Shown: positions 45,135-54,845, counted from the first letter of the stretch. The stretch: 64,000 bases of DNA from Sphingobacterium thalpophilum (GCF_038396785.1 NZ_CP151087.1:3100001-3164000), one strand, 5' to 3'. Notes: generated by a model from the letters alone, not told the origin. Made by a program: numbers and translations.

Positions 45135-45950
45135 ATGGAATTAATATTTATAGCTGGTTTTATATTAGCTGTTCTGGTCGGGCTATCAATGGGCTTGATG
45201 GGTAGCGGCGGAAGTATTCTAACATTGCCAATATTTGTTTATATTTTTCATATAGAACCTCAATATGCATTGGACTATTCGTTGTTTTCTATTGGAATAT
45301 TAGCCTTGGTCGGATCAATTTCTCCGTTGAAAAAAAGAGAAATTGACCTGAAAACTACGGCCATTTTTCTCTTTCCATCGCTAATTTCGGTCTATTTGAC
45401 CAAGCGTTATCTCCTTGTAGCCATACCAGAGTCATTCCACCTTGGCGAGATAGCGATCTCCAGAAACCATATCATCATGCTCCTTTTCTCGATTGTGATT
45501 CTGATTTCTGCGACAGCAATGGTACGAAGACGTAAACAGGTTCAGCACGATCGATTCAGAGGTGGAATTGGACAGATTTTCAACGTTGTCCTCGTCGGAT
45601 TGCTCGTCGGTATCATGACTGGCCTGGTCGGTGCAGGAGGAGGCTTTATCATAGTACCGGCCCTCGTATTACTCTTAGGAATTCCACTTAAGCAGGCCAT
45701 TGCTACCTCGTTGTTTATCATCGGGTTAAACGCCTCATTCGGTTTGATCGCGAATTATCAGTTCCTGGAACATATGAATTGGTTTATATTGGTTACCTTT
45801 ACGTTAATCACTTTAATAGGCCTCCAAATTGGTTCCAAATGGAAAGACAAATTAGATGCAGCAAAATTGAAAGGTATTTTTAGGTACTTTTTAATTAGTA
45901 TTGGCATCCTAATCTTTGCTTTCGAATTCATTCAATTTGTAAATCATTAA
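45135..45950 (+). CDS. TauE/SafE-family sulfite or sulfonate exporter
   Basis: 271-aa membrane protein with the two-repeat TauE/SafE pattern: LAVLVGLSMGLMGSGGSILTLPIF in the first half and LLVGIMTGLVGAGGGFIIVPALVLLLGIPLKQAIATS in the second. The family exports sulfite, sulfonates or related anions. Lying between sulfur transporters and a persulfide dioxygenase, it probably removes sulfite produced by that enzyme; this is inference from context. Confidence 0.88.
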   Translation: MELIFIAGFILAVLVGLSMGLMGSGGSILTLPIFVYIFHIEPQYALDYSLFSIGILALVGSISPLKKREIDLKTTAIFLFPSLISVYLTKRYLLVAIPESFHLGEIAISRNHIIMLLFSIVILISATAMVRRRKQVQHDRFRGGIGQIFNVVLVGLLVGIMTGLVGAGGGFIIVPALVLLLGIPLKQAIATSLFIIGLNASFGLIANYQFLEHMNWFILVTFTLITLIGLQIGSKWKDKLDAAKLKGIFRYFLISIGILIFAFEFIQFVNH

Positions 45951-45961
45951 AATCACACGTT

Positions 45962-47359
45962 ATGTTTTTTCAACACATTTTTGAGTCATCTTTAGCACAT
46001 TCAAGTTATATCATTGGTTGTCAAGCCAAGGGTGTCGCTATTGTCATTGACCCTAAAAGAGATGTAGACAGCTATCTTGAGATTGCACAAAAGAATAATC
46101 TGACCATAACGCATATTGCGGAAACACATATCCATGCCGACTACCTTTCAGGTACGCTAGAGTTAGCCGCATTGACAGGCGCCCAACCTTATCTATCCGA
46201 TGAAGGTGGAGAAGATTGGCACTATGAATTCCCACATATTGGATTAAAACATGGAGATCAATTTCAAGTTGGAAATCTGATTTTCCAAGTTATCCATACC
46301 CCCGGACATACGCCCGAGAGTATTAGTTTTATATTGATTGATACACCTGCAACCATGGAGCCAGTCATGATATTTACAGGTGATTTTGTATTTGTTGGCG
46401 ATATCGGACGCCCAGATTTGTTAGAAAATGCAGCCGGAATGATCGGAACTAAGGAAATTGGAGCCCACCAAATGTACCGATCGTTGCAACATTTCTTGGC
46501 TCTACCTGATCATATTCAAGTATGGCCCGCACATGGGGCCGGATCCGCTTGTGGAAAGGCGCTAGGCGCCGTTCCGAGTTCAACAGTTGGTTATGAAAAA
46601 ATACGAAACTGGGCGCTTCAATACCAAAACAACGAAACAGCCTTTGTGAAAGAGCTATTATCAGGACAGCCCGAACCGCCACGCTATTTTGCCATGATGA
46701 AAAAACTCAACAAAATAGTACGGCCTTTGCAAACAGCAGTTCCTCAGTACAACAAGTTAACGAACGAAACTTTTCTGGATTTATACCACAAAGGAACAAC
46801 TATCATTGATACACGCCATAAGTTTGAGTTTGCCAAAGGATATCTCCCCAATAGCGTCAATATTCAGAACAACAAAACGTTTAATACCTGGGCTGGTTGG
46901 ATACTTAATTACATGGATCCTTTTATACTCATTGTAGAGGAAAGCCAATTGGACGACATTGCCCGCAAGCTTATGCGCATTGGATTGGATCATGTTGCTG
47001 GATATGTTACGCCTGATACGATTCCTCATTTGGGGATTCCATTGGAACATCAGCAACTCATCGGTTTTGAAGAGATGAATAGTGTATTAGGCAAATCCGA
47101 TATCCAAATACTTGATGTGCGCAATGCCAGTGAGTTTTCAGAGGGCCATTTACCGCATGCGACTCATATCTTTGTTGGTACAATTGCAGACAATCTTAAC
47201 CAAATTGACCGAAATAAACAGCTATACCTGCATTGTCAGTCCGGAGACCGAGCAACCATAGCGGCATCCATATTGGCAAAAAATGGTATTAAGGACGTCA
47301 AAATTTATAGTCCTTCCATCAATGAATGGAAATTAAAGGGTGGAACATTGGTACAGTAA
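45962..47359 (+). CDS. Metallo-beta-lactamase/double-rhodanese fusion, probable persulfide dioxygenase
   Basis: 465 aa. Residues 1-240: metallo-beta-lactamase domain of the ETHE1/Blh type with AETHIHADYLSGT (His56, His58, Asp60), HTPGHTPESISF, GDFVFVGDIGRPDLL and VWPAHGAGSACGK. Residues 260-355: rhodanese domain without a catalytic cysteine (the DTRHKFEFAKGYLPN fold is kept). Residues 365-465: active rhodanese with LYLHCQSGDRA, Cys425. Family members oxidise glutathione persulfide to sulfite; the rhodanese can pass sulfane sulfur to thiosulfate. Fits the sulfur cassette and its exporter. Confidence 0.92.
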   Translation: MFFQHIFESSLAHSSYIIGCQAKGVAIVIDPKRDVDSYLEIAQKNNLTITHIAETHIHADYLSGTLELAALTGAQPYLSDEGGEDWHYEFPHIGLKHGDQFQVGNLIFQVIHTPGHTPESISFILIDTPATMEPVMIFTGDFVFVGDIGRPDLLENAAGMIGTKEIGAHQMYRSLQHFLALPDHIQVWPAHGAGSACGKALGAVPSSTVGYEKIRNWALQYQNNETAFVKELLSGQPEPPRYFAMMKKLNKIVRPLQTAVPQYNKLTNETFLDLYHKGTTIIDTRHKFEFAKGYLPNSVNIQNNKTFNTWAGWILNYMDPFILIVEESQLDDIARKLMRIGLDHVAGYVTPDTIPHLGIPLEHQQLIGFEEMNSVLGKSDIQILDVRNASEFSEGHLPHATHIFVGTIADNLNQIDRNKQLYLHCQSGDRATIAASILAKNGIKDVKIYSPSINEWKLKGGTLVQ

Positions 47360-47366
47360 CCTATAT

Positions 47367-47402
47367 AAAAAGATCCCAGAATATTTATCCTGGGATCTTT
47401 TT
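47367..47402 (+). terminator. Terminator after the sulfur cassette
   Basis: AAAAAGATCCCAG (47367-47379) pairs with CTGGGATCTTTTT (47390-47402) and ends in a T run. Confidence 0.92.
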
Positions 47403-47475
47403 TTAAAGAACCAAACGATAGAATTTGAGCTGCCATTGCATACAATAAAGAGCAATTCAACTCGTCAGTATGCGT

Positions 47476-47892
47476 TTATAGACTATTTCTATTGATCCGC
47501 AGAAATTCGATAACCTCGTCCTTCTTCTCTTCCAACTTGCCTTTCTTTTCAGTAAATTGGTGATTATAGATGGTCAGGTACTGATGGTCGTCCGTTTCAG
47601 ATTCATATAATTCGGCCGTGGCAAAAGAGAAATGCTCTTCTTCATCTGAAAGATGATCATACACATAGGCAAAATCATGATTCCCCAAGGAGCTTACGAC
47701 GGCATCTTTATCCGCCACGAATTTCAACCTTCCGGGCAATGTCCGCTTATTCATCCATACTTCGTCTTTTTCAGAAAAAGGGTAAATAGTAATACCCCGG
47801 AATGCCATAATAATTGGGGTAATCAGAATAATACCCATTTCAATGGCCCACACGGCCCACAACATACCACCCGAAACCGGGCTCTTTTTCAA
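47476..47892 (-). pseudogene. C-terminal part of a split membrane-protein gene
   Basis: The open stretch begins with a weak TTG at 47892; the first internal ATG is 10 codons later. Sequence starts KKSPVSGGMLWAVWAIEMGIILITP (in two pieces), a hydrophobic helix, followed by a soluble Glu/Lys-rich domain (139 codons including the stop). It lies in the same reading frame as the upstream half, with only TAA and five sense codons between. Together they read as one ~285-aa protein of about five membrane segments, with the junction QGLN-stop-VGTFTLKKSPVSG matching the GTW...VSG...LW..W.IE pattern I associate with a single Bacteroidota family. Confidence 0.6.
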
Positions 47893-47907
47893 GGTAAAGG
47901 TACCGAC

Positions 47908-48333
47908 TTAGTTTAAACCTTGCATCGCTTCCCAAATAAATGAAGGGTGTAAGAAAAAGGCTTTGAACCCTTCCAGATTGAAAGATGATTTTATCCAGGT
48001 ATCTCCGCCCATGGTTCCCTCCGCATTGTACATCAGCGAAACGAAAAGAGCCCATTGCGCATAAAAGGCTAAAAGCGCGACTAGCAAAGTAATCAATAGT
48101 GCAATGCCCTTATTTCTTAATTTCCATTTTTTGAAACAGAAATTCAGCACATAGAATATCCCAGCACCAAATCCCAATGTAATAAATACATTAAAATAAA
48201 TAATAGGGATAAACCACTGCAAAGCGATGTAAACAATTGCCAATACAACGGCACTAATTGTGCCTAGCACAAGAGATCCGATAAATGCCAAAGCAGGAGC
48301 CTTTCCCGAGGGCTTATAATATAGATTTTCCAT
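47908..48333 (-). pseudogene. N-terminal part of a split membrane-protein gene
   Basis: 141 codons from ATG 48333 (MENLYYKPSGKAPALAF) to a TAA at 47908-47910. Four hydrophobic segments (for example FIGSLVLGTISAVVLAIVYIAL and GIALLITLLVALLAFYAQWAL) with small polar loops. It ends ...HPSFIWEAMQGLN, then stop, then the same frame continues in the downstream half. A single GAA-to-TAA or AAA-to-TAA change would join the two. It may be a real mutation, a sequencing error, or two genuinely separate coupled genes. The long alternative start at 48411 lies in poor context. Confidence 0.6.
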
Positions 48334-48480
48334 AAAAACAGTAAAATTGATTTTTAACTTAACAGTTAAATTCCCTAACCAAAACCACGCCAATTCCCAA
48401 AGAACAGTCAACTTTCGTCAAGAATTGATGACATTAACTTCGTTACATTCGTTTAAGTACCATTTATTGAGACAATTTTG

Positions 48481-48488
48481 TAAGTTTG
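48481..48488 (+). promoter_or_regulatory. -7 box for the M1 peptidase
   Basis: TAAGTTTG lies 4 nt before the ATG at 48493, another case of a nearly leaderless start. Confidence 0.5.
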
Positions 48489-48492
48489 GGGC

Positions 48493-50370
48493 ATGAAAAT
48501 CAAAATAATATCCTTTTTTACACTTGCATGTGTATTGAATATTTGGGGGGCAGTAGCGAAGGCCCAAAGAAAAGGATTCTGGCAACAGAAAGTTGACTAT
48601 ACCATGGATGTCAACGTAGATGAAAAAGCATATCAGTACGATGGAAAAATGACCTTGAAGTACAGCAATAATTCAGGGCAGTCACTAAACAAAGTATATT
48701 TTCATTTATATTTCAATGCTTTTCAACCAGGATCGATGATGGATTACCGCTTAAAAAACATCAGTGATCCAGACAAGCGCATGGTGACCAACCTTGGTAC
48801 AAAAGAAAAACCGGTATATCAAAGCCGCATCGGAGAGCTTAAGACCAATCAAATTGGTTATCAAAAAATCAAAAGCTTAACAATGAATGGGGCTAACGCA
48901 TCATTTAAAATTGACGGAACGATCTTGGAAGTCGCTTTACCAACTCCTATCCAAGATGGCGAAACAGCACGTTTTGATATGGAGTGGACCGCACAAGTTC
49001 CGGAACAAATCAGAAGAACTGGCCGGAATTCTGCCGAAGGTGTAGCATTATCTATGGCGCAATGGTATCCGAAGATGGCCCAATTCGATGAATTCGGCTG
49101 GCATTTGGATGAATATACAGGTCGTGAATTTATTGCTCCTTTTGGCAATTTTGACGTCACCATACACCTCAATAAAAATTATGTTGTTGGTGCCTCAGGT
49201 GTTCTTCAAAACCCATCAGAGGTCAAAGGTTATCAACAGAAAGCGAAAGTAAAAGCCATCGACAATAAAGCGACCTGGCATTATAAAGCCCAAAATATCC
49301 ACGATTTTGTCTGGGCTGCAGACCCCAAATTTGTTGTGGATTCCGCTTCAAGTAAAAATGGTATAAAAGTATATACCGTATTCTTGCCAACAGACAAAGA
49401 AGTTATTTCAAATTGGAAAACGGCAATAGGCCTTTCTACCGAATTCTTTGACTTCTGTAGTGCGAAGTTTGGTAAATATCCATGGCCAACTTATACCATC
49501 ATTCAGGGTGGCGATGGTGGTATGGAGTATGGCACAGCTACTCTGATCACAGGCGGCCGCAATCTAAAAAGTCTTGTTGGTGTCATATTCCATGAATCGG
49601 CACACTCCTGGTACCAACAATTGTTTGGGATCAATGAAACCGTAGATGAATGGTTTGATGAAGGCTTCACCTCCTATGTCGAAGAGTTGGCCATGCAACA
49701 TATCTTTGAAAAAAGAGGCGCCATTGCATCCAACCCACAAATTGCGGCTTACCGGGGTTATTATAAATTGGCCCTTTCTGGTAAAGAAGAACCGATGAGC
49801 TTACTGGCAGATTATTATAACACGAACTATGGCTATAGCAACGAAGCATACAACAAAGGCGCCGTGCTTGCAGAACAGTTGGGGTATATTATTGGTCAGG
49901 AAAATTTAGAAAAAACCTTCTTGAAATTTTATGACATCTGGAAATTTAAACATCCGACACCAAATGATTTCAAACGCGTTGCTGAAGAAGTTTCCGGTAT
50001 AAACTTAAAATGGTATTTCAATCTGTTTATCAATACAACACGTCAAATCGATTACGCTATTGAAAAAGTAACAGACACCGACATTTTATTGGCTAATAAG
50101 TCAAATTTTGCCATGCCACTGGATGTGCTGGTAGAATACACAGATGGAAGCAAAGAGTTATTTTATATCCCTTTGCGTGAAATGCGCGGCGAAAAACCGG
50201 AAGAGCATTTTGACATATACAAAGGTGTTAAAAGAACCGTGCTTGAGGATTGGTTCTGGACCAAACCCGACTATACTATCCATGTGTCGAAAACACCAAA
50301 AACGGTAACAATTGATCCTTCACTACGCTTAGCGGATGTAGAATCGGCAAACAACAGTTTTAGCAAATAA
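48493..50370 (+). CDS. Secreted M1-family metallopeptidase (aminopeptidase-like)
   Basis: 625 aa with a signal peptide (MKIKIISFFTLACVLNIWGAVAKAQ in two pieces). Zinc site: HESAH at residues 367-371 and Glu390 exactly 18 residues after, the gluzincin HExxH-(18)-E spacing. The substrate motif GxMEN appears as GGMEY (342-346). N-terminal domain is a beta-sandwich and the C-terminal one a beta-sandwich/helical end. Likely a periplasmic or surface aminopeptidase; the missing Asn in GxMEN may change specificity. Confidence 0.93.
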   Translation: MKIKIISFFTLACVLNIWGAVAKAQRKGFWQQKVDYTMDVNVDEKAYQYDGKMTLKYSNNSGQSLNKVYFHLYFNAFQPGSMMDYRLKNISDPDKRMVTNLGTKEKPVYQSRIGELKTNQIGYQKIKSLTMNGANASFKIDGTILEVALPTPIQDGETARFDMEWTAQVPEQIRRTGRNSAEGVALSMAQWYPKMAQFDEFGWHLDEYTGREFIAPFGNFDVTIHLNKNYVVGASGVLQNPSEVKGYQQKAKVKAIDNKATWHYKAQNIHDFVWAADPKFVVDSASSKNGIKVYTVFLPTDKEVISNWKTAIGLSTEFFDFCSAKFGKYPWPTYTIIQGGDGGMEYGTATLITGGRNLKSLVGVIFHESAHSWYQQLFGINETVDEWFDEGFTSYVEELAMQHIFEKRGAIASNPQIAAYRGYYKLALSGKEEPMSLLADYYNTNYGYSNEAYNKGAVLAEQLGYIIGQENLEKTFLKFYDIWKFKHPTPNDFKRVAEEVSGINLKWYFNLFINTTRQIDYAIEKVTDTDILLANKSNFAMPLDVLVEYTDGSKELFYIPLREMRGEKPEEHFDIYKGVKRTVLEDWFWTKPDYTIHVSKTPKTVTIDPSLRLADVESANNSFSK

Positions 50371-50410
50371 CTCGTAGATTCCCATTATCTGAACAGATAT
50401 GGACATAAAG

Positions 50411-50455
50411 AAGCTTCCAAACCATTTCACATTTACCTGGTTTGGAAGCTTTTTT
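50411..50455 (+). terminator. Terminator after the M1 peptidase
   Basis: AAGCTTCCAAACC (50411-50423) pairs with GGTTTGGAAGCTT (50439-50451) followed by T4. The long stem and short gap to the convergent gene suggest that it works in both directions. Confidence 0.9.
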
Positions 50456-50474
50456 GCTAATCACCTCACCTGAA

Positions 50475-51614
50475 TCAAGTACTCTTCAGGGGAATAACCA
50501 TATTCCATGTACGTTCAAATTGATAGGGCGCCGAACCATCTCCCGTAGCAGCAAACAAATGCGTAGGCTTCCCATCTTCAAATAGCAAAAACGGTCGTTC
50601 AAAATTAGCCTGATGACTCGTTGTGCCGTCATCCCATTGAATTGTTTTAGAATAAGCTTTTACAGACTTCGAAAGACGCCAATCTATACCATCTTTAGAA
50701 TAAGCATGTATCCCATCCCCCTCTTCACCGCAGATCTTTCCGTAACGGTCCTTCATAATAAGTTCAAACTGCTGACCATTATGCCACACAAATGGATCCT
50801 CAACATCGTTTTCATGGTTTTGGTCCGTATGGAATGAAAAAATGGGCTTGTCCGATAAACGGCGATAAGGTCCCCGGAAAGAATCTGCTTGTGCAGCTCC
50901 CAATAGAAGTGGCGGATTATAATTTAAGGGGGAAGATTTATACACTAAATAAACCTTTCCGTTCGGTAAGACAACTGGCGAAGGGTTTGATGTAATGGAG
51001 GCATCCCATTCTCCTTTCCGCGGATTCAGAATCGGTTGATCAACTCGTTTCCATGGCCCTGCAATTGACCTGGAATAGGCCATCCCAATACGTTTATGCA
51101 TCCAGGCTTTCTGGCCTAGGCCCGACTCCCATACATTTTCTGTAAAAGCAGGATTTGGTTCATCATAATTATTGCCAAAGTAATAAAGTACATAATAGTC
51201 ACCGCTTTTTACAATGCGAGGATTGTGTGTTGTACAACCATCAAAATATTGCTTCCCCCGAGCGGGCAGTACAACTTCAACAAATTCGTATGGCCCTTCA
51301 GGGGTATCTGAAATAGCCCTGACGACTTCTGAGTTTGTCACCCAATTACCAAAACCATATTGTTTGCTCCAACGCGAAGCAAACATATGATATCGTCCAT
51401 CCTCTCCTTTTATAACCGAAGGATCCCAAATCCAATAATCTTTCAACGCAAATCCGCCGCCTTTTGGTGCCGGTAACAACCGATCAATAAAAGAGTCCTG
51501 ATTATTAAAAGAGTCTTTAGGAATAGCCCCAAATGCATATCCATGGTTTGAAAACAGGAAGAGGCCGGAAACACCGGCAACGTTTTTTAGAAAGTCTCGA
51601 CGGGAGGTTTTCAT
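50475..51614 (-). CDS. Tat-type secreted glycoside hydrolase-like protein (five-bladed propeller)
   Basis: 379 aa with a twin-arginine signal MKTSRRDFLKNVAGVSGLF. The mature part has the repeating W/Y-rich blade pattern of GH43/GH117-type beta-propellers: YWIWDPSVIKGEDGRYHMFASRW, THNPRIVKSGDYYVLYYFGN, ASITSNPSPVVLPNGKVYLVYK, VEDPFVWHNGQQFELIMKD. Acidic residues sit at blade starts as in these families. The substrate cannot be set from motifs; no SusC/SusD or other sugar genes are adjacent. Confidence 0.75.
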   Translation of the reverse strand: MKTSRRDFLKNVAGVSGLFLFSNHGYAFGAIPKDSFNNQDSFIDRLLPAPKGGGFALKDYWIWDPSVIKGEDGRYHMFASRWSKQYGFGNWVTNSEVVRAISDTPEGPYEFVEVVLPARGKQYFDGCTTHNPRIVKSGDYYVLYYFGNNYDEPNPAFTENVWESGLGQKAWMHKRIGMAYSRSIAGPWKRVDQPILNPRKGEWDASITSNPSPVVLPNGKVYLVYKSSPLNYNPPLLLGAAQADSFRGPYRRLSDKPIFSFHTDQNHENDVEDPFVWHNGQQFELIMKDRYGKICGEEGDGIHAYSKDGIDWRLSKSVKAYSKTIQWDDGTTSHQANFERPFLLFEDGKPTHLFAATGDGSAPYQFERTWNMVIPLKST

Positions 51615-52044
51615 ACATTTTACTTTTATTAGAAGAAAATAATTCGTTTTCTAATCTATTTGATCGGCTCCCATGAAATAATTTACATGAGGCTGATACC
51701 CACAAATTTTTAAAAAGAAACTCTTGAATTCACTTTCCTTCATCAGACATGAGGTGTTATATTGGTACTTCTACAAAAATATCGACAACAAGATAACGAA
51801 TAACCAGCTCGTTGTCAACCTTCTTGTGGATGATTCTTCCATCCTATTGCACTTTCTTTTTAAATCCTATAATGAACTGTGGAAAAGTCCAACAGCTATC
51901 TTACCCGGAATTTATTCGGCTAGTGGCTACCGGAAATAGTTAAACCTATAAATTCCTCATGCATCTAGGCATAAGTCTAGAAAAGATTTCAGGTATGCAT
52001 ACTCGAAAGAAGAAAAAATAAAGGGCGGTTTGGTCAGGTCTTGG

Positions 52045-52052
52045 TATATTTG
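52045..52052 (+). promoter_or_regulatory. -7 box for hemW
   Basis: TATATTTG lies 5 nt before the ATG at 52058; the 443-nt gap 51615-52057 otherwise holds only a doubtful 71-codon frame (51724-51939). Confidence 0.5.
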
Positions 52053-52057
52053 TCCCC

Positions 52058-53185
52058 ATGATTTATGTCCATATTCCCTTCTGTAAACAGGCTTGTCATT
52101 ATTGTGACTTCCATTTTAGCACTTCACTACAATACAAAAGTGAGATGATCAATGTCATACGACGGGAAATTGAGCTCAGGGCAGCCTATCTGGAAGACAA
52201 AAAGGTCGAATCGATCTATTTTGGCGGCGGTACCCCTTCCTTACTGGAAGCGGATGAGATCGCCCAGATCATCGATACGATAGGGAAGCATTTTGACATC
52301 GCAAATCATGCTGAAATTACACTGGAAGCTAATCCCGACGATTTAAATGCCGCCAAAGTAAACAGTCTACGGAATACAGCAATCAATCGATTCAGCATAG
52401 GCATACAGTCTTTCTTTGAAGAGGATCTCAAATGGATGAACAGAGCACATAATCAACAGGAAGCACTGGCTTCAATTATGCGGGTGCAAGATGCGGGCTT
52501 TGAAAATATTACCTGTGATCTTATTTATGGCTATCCGTTACTGACTGACGAGAAATGGCTCCACAATATGCAACAGCTGATTGACTTTGAAATTCCCCAT
52601 ATTTCTTCGTATTCCATGACTGTAGAAAATAAGACAGCATTGGATCACTTCATTAAAAAAGGCTTAAGTCCAGCAATTGATTCGGATCAGGCCGCAGATC
52701 AGATGAGTCTCCTTATCCATACATTGAAAGCTGCGGGATATGAACAATATGAAATTTCCAATTTTGCAAAAAATGGCCTTTATGCGCGTCACAATACAAA
52801 TTATTGGAAAGGTAAACATTATCTTGGTATAGGCCCTTCGGCACATTCGTTCAATGGAATTTCCAGAGCTTGGAATATTTCCAACAACGCGAAATATATG
52901 ACCTCAATCAATTCAAACCAACTTCCCCTAGAAATTGAGGAGCTTTCTACGCTGGACCAGATCAACGAAAGTATCATGACTTCGCTGAGAACCATGTGGG
53001 GACTGGATTTGATTGCGCTGGAAAGCAAATTCGGGCAATCTATCAAAAACCGCGTATTGAAGGATGCAGAGCCATTTCTGGAAGAGGGCAATCTTGTTTT
53101 GGAAGAAAGTAAATTACGTTTAACGGATGCAGGTAAATTAATGGCCGATCATATCATGTCCGACCTATTTGTTATAGAAGATTAA
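52058..53185 (+). CDS. hemW: Radical-SAM heme chaperone HemW
   Basis: 375 aa. Seen: the cluster motif FCKQACHYCDF (Cys9, Cys13, Cys16), FGGGTPSLLE, the GIQSFFEEDLKWMNR block, and the HemW-specific HNTNYW motif, which separates it from the oxygen-independent coproporphyrinogen oxidase HemN. Binds and passes heme; older annotations call it a coproporphyrinogen oxidase. Confidence 0.93.
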   Translation: MIYVHIPFCKQACHYCDFHFSTSLQYKSEMINVIRREIELRAAYLEDKKVESIYFGGGTPSLLEADEIAQIIDTIGKHFDIANHAEITLEANPDDLNAAKVNSLRNTAINRFSIGIQSFFEEDLKWMNRAHNQQEALASIMRVQDAGFENITCDLIYGYPLLTDEKWLHNMQQLIDFEIPHISSYSMTVENKTALDHFIKKGLSPAIDSDQAADQMSLLIHTLKAAGYEQYEISNFAKNGLYARHNTNYWKGKHYLGIGPSAHSFNGISRAWNISNNAKYMTSINSNQLPLEIEELSTLDQINESIMTSLRTMWGLDLIALESKFGQSIKNRVLKDAEPFLEEGNLVLEESKLRLTDAGKLMADHIMSDLFVIED

Positions 53186-53289
53186 TAAATAAAATAGATA
53201 AAAATTACAAAAACAATAATAACAACCGTGTTTACGTTTTAAATATTATGAAAATAAAAATATAGGTTAATTTTTTTGGCTCTTTGTGC

Positions 53290-53297
53290 TATGTTTG
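53290..53297 (+). promoter_or_regulatory. -7 box for gap
   Basis: TATGTTTG lies 25 nt before ATG 53323 and inside the longer frame beginning at 53284, so 53323 is the start. Confidence 0.5.
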
Positions 53298-53322
53298 CAA
53301 CATAATCTATTATAACATTATT

Positions 53323-54771
53323 ATGTCACACAAGCCATCTTTTGACTTAGAGATCAAAAGTTACAGAGAGCAACAAAACGCTGCCGTAAGCTTAATTCAA
53401 ATTGTCAGTAACCTGTGGTATAACCGCGCTATTGAACTTGTATTTTTTCGAAATCAATTCATTGATGTAAAATCGAGTTCAATTCTTAACCTGGTCAAGG
53501 AAAGCGTCCTCCTTACCGAAGAGCCATTCGATATTTTTGACACCCTTCAGGTGGCACAGGAATTGGAAAAGCTCACCCTATCTCCTGCACGTATCGATAT
53601 CGGAAAACTTACCTTACAGGTCAAGAAACAGGCAATTGACAACAACGACCTGCCGAGTTTTATAACAAATGAATTAAAGGACATCAATCAACAAGCGGAA
53701 TTAAAACCACGCGATGTTGTTCTTTATGGATTTGGCCGTATCGGCCGTTTACTCGCCCGAGAGCTTATGCATAAAGCCGGTGCCGGACAGCAGCTTCGCC
53801 TTCGTGCCATTGTAACACGGGACGCCAATGACAGCAAGTCCATATTGAAAAGAGCGACACTATTAAAAACAGATTCCATACACGGTGCATTCGAAGGCGA
53901 CATACAGGCCGACATTCCTAATCAGGCACTTATTATCAATGGTATCACTGTCCACCTTATCTCTGCCAAACAGCCAGAGGATATCGATTATACCGAGTAT
54001 GGAATACAGCATGCTTTGGTCGTCGACAATACGGGCGCTTTTCGAGATGAGCAAGAACTAAGTCGTCACCTGCAATCCAAGGGTGTCGCCCAAGTTTTAT
54101 TAACAGCACCGGGGAAAGGTGTACCAAATATCGTATATGCAGTCAATGAAAATAATATTGACTTGCAAAAGCATGCGATCTTTTCCGCTGCTTCCTGTAC
54201 GACGAATGCAATATCCCCTATTTTGGCGGTGCTTGAAAATAAAATAGGCATTGAAAAAGGACATATCGAAACCATACATTCCTATACCAACGACCAGAAT
54301 CTTGTCGACAATATGCACAAAAAGTCCAGACGGGGTCGTGCTGCGGCGCTCAATATGGTGATCACAGAAACTGGAGCGGGCGCTGCTGTTTCAAAAGTAT
54401 TGCCATCGCTAAAGGGCAAACTGACCTCCAATGCCATTCGCATTCCCGTGCCAAACGGATCATTGGCAATTTTAAATCTCGAAATTAAAGCCAAAACTAC
54501 GGTCGACGAAATCAATGCACTTTTAAAAGAGGCATCTCTGCAGGGTGACCTGGTCGAACAGATTAAATTTTCTAAAGATCATGAACTCGTTTCTTCGGAT
54601 ATTATTGGTTCCACTGCCACCGCAATCGTGGATGCTCCAGCGACGATCGTTTCGGGAGATGGCAGGAATGTTATTTTATATGTCTGGTACGACAATGAAT
54701 ACGGATATTCCCATCAGGTGATGCGCTTATCGCGTCACATTACCGGTGTAAGAAGATATACCTATTATTAG
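53323..54771 (+). CDS. gap: Glyceraldehyde-3-phosphate dehydrogenase, long form
   Basis: 482 aa, with an N-terminal helical extension of about 130 residues not found in the 330-aa classical enzyme. Seen: Rossmann motif YGFGRIGRLLARELM (135-149), the catalytic cysteine in SAASCTTNAISPI (Cys292) and DNEYGYSHQVM. Long-form enzymes of this kind occur in several bacterial groups and are thought to work mainly in one direction (often NADP-linked or gluconeogenic). The cofactor is not settled here. Confidence 0.92.
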   Translation: MSHKPSFDLEIKSYREQQNAAVSLIQIVSNLWYNRAIELVFFRNQFIDVKSSSILNLVKESVLLTEEPFDIFDTLQVAQELEKLTLSPARIDIGKLTLQVKKQAIDNNDLPSFITNELKDINQQAELKPRDVVLYGFGRIGRLLARELMHKAGAGQQLRLRAIVTRDANDSKSILKRATLLKTDSIHGAFEGDIQADIPNQALIINGITVHLISAKQPEDIDYTEYGIQHALVVDNTGAFRDEQELSRHLQSKGVAQVLLTAPGKGVPNIVYAVNENNIDLQKHAIFSAASCTTNAISPILAVLENKIGIEKGHIETIHSYTNDQNLVDNMHKKSRRGRAAALNMVITETGAGAAVSKVLPSLKGKLTSNAIRIPVPNGSLAILNLEIKAKTTVDEINALLKEASLQGDLVEQIKFSKDHELVSSDIIGSTATAIVDAPATIVSGDGRNVILYVWYDNEYGYSHQVMRLSRHITGVRRYTYY

Positions 54772-54845
54772 GAGGCAGTCAAGCATCAAGAATAAGAAAC
54801 CACGCGTAACCTGCAGAATATAGGCGGCGGCAGTACAGCTACCGC

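Noticed and set aside
51724..51939. 71-codon plus-strand frame in the gap before hemW
   Set aside because: Begins and ends in ordinary AT-rich DNA, has no RBS or promoter box and no recognisable fold; left as a doubtful note only.
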